Below are positions 62,341 through 64,000 of a DNA stretch of 64,000 nt, piece after piece. This stretch comes from Phlebiopsis flavidoalba (lineage: Eukaryota; Basidiomycota; Agaricomycetes; Polyporales; Phanerochaetaceae). Below the pieces are notes generated by a model that had not been told where the DNA came from, searched no databases, and saw nothing but the letters and a program-made list of their open reading frames with translations. The position numbers and the translations under genes were made by a program. Positions within the stretch are counted from its first letter, which is position 1. Each line of letters starts with the position of its first letter. The DNA lies in assembly GCA_035772785.1 (NCBI GenBank), contig JAOCPU010000050.1:186001-250000 (forward strand), given 5' to 3'.

Positions 62341-62640
62341 CTTGAAGTCTTGAAGTTTCGGGCCTGCGGGGGGTCGTCTCTGCGAACGGTAAGAGCGCTT
62401 CGGGTGGCTGAAAACCTTGAAATCGAAACTGCCCAGTCGTTCGGCCAAAACCCGGCGGGGCGCTTCATCCTCCCCAGGGCCATTCGCGCTCCCTCATAGC
62501 CCTCTCATCGCTGCGACGTCGCCTCCTTGCCCGCTTTCACCGTCTCCTCATACATCTTTGCGTCATGAGCTGCTCTTGTGCTTTCCTTTAAATTATCGAA
62601 TCCGATCAAAATGTTCCGCAACTCGGCGGTCATTTGACTC
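62341..62640. promoter_or_regulatory. RPL17 promoter
   Basis: Upstream of the ribosomal protein gene. Contains pyrimidine-rich stretches typical of ribosomal-protein promoters in fungi. Plus-strand open frame here has no resemblance to known proteins. Confidence 0.35.
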
Positions 62641-64000
62641 GGCTCACTCTGGCATCGCTTGGCTCGTCGTCCTTGTCGCTCTGTGCTCTGCGATGTTTCC
62701 AGCGGATTGGATGATCTCTTCGGTGCTCTGCTCTATGGAGGAAGGGACGAAGGAGAGTCGAGGTTTTACTAGACCGAAAGATCGCTGCCTGTGCTTGCCT
62801 CCGGTCTCTACTATCTTTCTGGACCCGCGCGAAGCATTACCGCGAAATGAAGGCAATAGACCTGCTGCTCTCATGTCCTCAAGCATATGCCGGAGTTGCT
62901 CCAACAAACACCCTACAGTGTCACCTTAGAGTCACCGAGCAATTTTTGGTCGATGCCCCTCTTGAGACTCATTTTCCCTAGACATTCCCTATGTATCAAC
63001 CCGCGTAATGCATTTGTATCATTACCCCGCTCAATTCCGCCACAGTGAGAATGTCACTTCCATGCACGCGACGAGTTCGGCCATTGCTCCGTTTACTCGC
63101 ACAGTCTGCACGTCTGTAGACACGCGACGAACTTATCACCGTCGCAGCAGCATTGAACTGGGACAAGAAGTCGAGGGTGTCATCGCAAAGCGGTATGATG
63201 CCTCGTGAAGAATATGAGGACTATAGTGTATGTAATGTAAAGAGCAATGTAGAGATGACTTCAAAGCGTGGTGGGAGCGCTGTAGCGACCTTTGCTCCTC
63301 CAAACTTCTCCAAGGACGGGGGTCCTGGCCTGTTGCGCTGGTAGCTGCGTGGTTGTGAGTTACAGGGATGAGAGTGGGTACGTGCACATACTGCCAGATG
63401 CGAGCAAGCTGCCCAAGACCTGTCGAACCACAAACAAATTGACCTAGTAGGGCAACTCGATGTTAGACGAGACATTTTACAACGAGAAGAAGCGGGGTCT
63501 TACAGCAGCCAGGACTGTAGTTCACGGGGATTGATAACAAATGATAGTAGCGCGCACCCAGATCAAAACCAGTAGCAGCGAGGGCTATTAGTTGAATGAC
63601 GACAGACGACAGCATGCGTTCAATTACACGAATTGCGAGCCATGCCAAGACATGAGTAGTCGTCCATAGCGGTATGAGAGGTGGACATACCAAATGTTCT
63701 GCGAAGCACTGAGCTTCTCCGCTGGGCGGGAGAGGTCCTTCAAACCCTGCCGCCCACCAAACACCACTTCATCATCGGCGCCAGAAGAACACAGTCTTAG
63801 GCCCTATGTACAATCATGAGTATCCTCCATTTTCAGCGCAGGGCTTAACGATGACACAGCTATGGTCCGCATGCTCGGTGTAGTCGTGTTTGCCGTGTGC
63901 TGGTACAAATGTATGCACACTTGCCTGCGGGGTGGTTGATGAAGGATTGTAGCTTCGATCCCGCTGCTGCTGAGGCTGCTCCTTGACATGATTGAAGGAC
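62641..64000 (-). CDS. partial unidentified gene
   Basis: Minus-strand pieces read PSSTTPQASVHTFVPAHGKH (63955-63895), VVFGGRQGLKDLSRPAEKLS (63760-63710) ending at a GTATGT donor, VNLFVVRQ and LGSLLASGS (63445-63400), EKFGGAKVATALPPRFEVIS (63320-63260), LYITYTIVLIFF (63240-63200, hydrophobic) and LEQLRHMLEDMRAAGLLPSF (62905-62845) with a Ser/Lys-rich tail to 62644. The fragments are consistent with one multi-exon protein with at least one membrane segment that continues past the window end. Family not recognised, exon joins uncertain. Confidence 0.3.

Noticed and set aside
1..64000. Mobile elements, CRISPR arrays, defence islands
   Set aside because: No terminal repeats with target duplications, no transposase, reverse-transcriptase or integrase motifs and no regularly spaced repeats could be found by reading both strands.

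Overview
The window reads as nuclear DNA from an agaricomycete fungus (Basidiomycota, most like Polyporales wood-decay fungi). The evidence is genes split by many introns of about 50-70 bp with GT(A/G)NGT...YAG borders, a secreted GH131 beta-glucanase with a fungal CBM1, expanded F-box-like families, a TRAF-type RING protein and Zn2Cys6/C2H2 regulators. No rRNA, convincing tRNA, CRISPR array or intact transposon was seen.

A dominant property is a very high density of single-base insertions and deletions inside genes, even in an essential one: the 60S ribosomal protein L17 gene needs at least four one-base corrections. Almost every gene is therefore described across several reading frames. Coordinates are gene spans from start to stop, including introns and frameshifts, not clean ORFs. 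I think most breaks are uncorrected sequencing or assembly errors, but the sequence alone cannot exclude real decay of individual genes.

Layout. 1-0.9 kb: 3' part of an SH3-domain protein gene (-). 1.9-11.4 kb: four consecutive F-box-like genes (+); the first three are paralogues with a coiled N-terminus, an F-box-like core and an acidic C-terminal tail, and short promoter elements recur upstream of some of them. 12.2-13.5 kb: VAP/Scs2-type ER protein (-). 14.6-19.4 kb: full-length ABCB/MDR-type ABC transporter (-). 19.4-25.2 kb: gene-poor, with a cluster of GC-rich palindromes near 24.2 kb. 25.2-27.1 kb: degraded-looking C2H2 zinc-finger gene (+). 28.8-30.3 kb: GH131-CBM1 (-). 30.3-37.4 kb: poorly resolved, with membrane-protein-like fragments (-). 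37.4-43.7 kb: the TORC2 subunit Rictor/Avo3 (-), hidden in what looks like a gene desert because introns and frameshifts cut it up. 45.2-47.2 kb: RING/TRAF-type zinc-finger protein (+), convergent with a transcription factor carrying two Zn2Cys6 clusters (-, 47.5-49.7 kb). 49.7-55.2 kb: mostly unassigned, with one gene encoding a paired-cysteine motif near 53.2 kb. 55.2-57.0 kb: F-box/LRR-like protein (+). 57.5-59.4 kb: COMT-like O-methyltransferase (-). 59.9-61.0 kb: unidentified proline-rich protein (-). 61.4-62.3 kb: RPL17 (-). 62.6-64 kb: partial unidentified gene (-).

The genes do not form an obvious operon-like pathway. Housekeeping functions (RPL17, VAP, Rictor) are interspersed with lineage-expanded F-box genes and wood-decay/metabolism genes (GH131, ABC transporter, O-methyltransferase). 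I found no convincing new defence or mobile system. The least ordinary items are the F-box array with its shared upstream elements, the tandem zinc clusters, and two hairpin/palindrome features in non-coding DNA.
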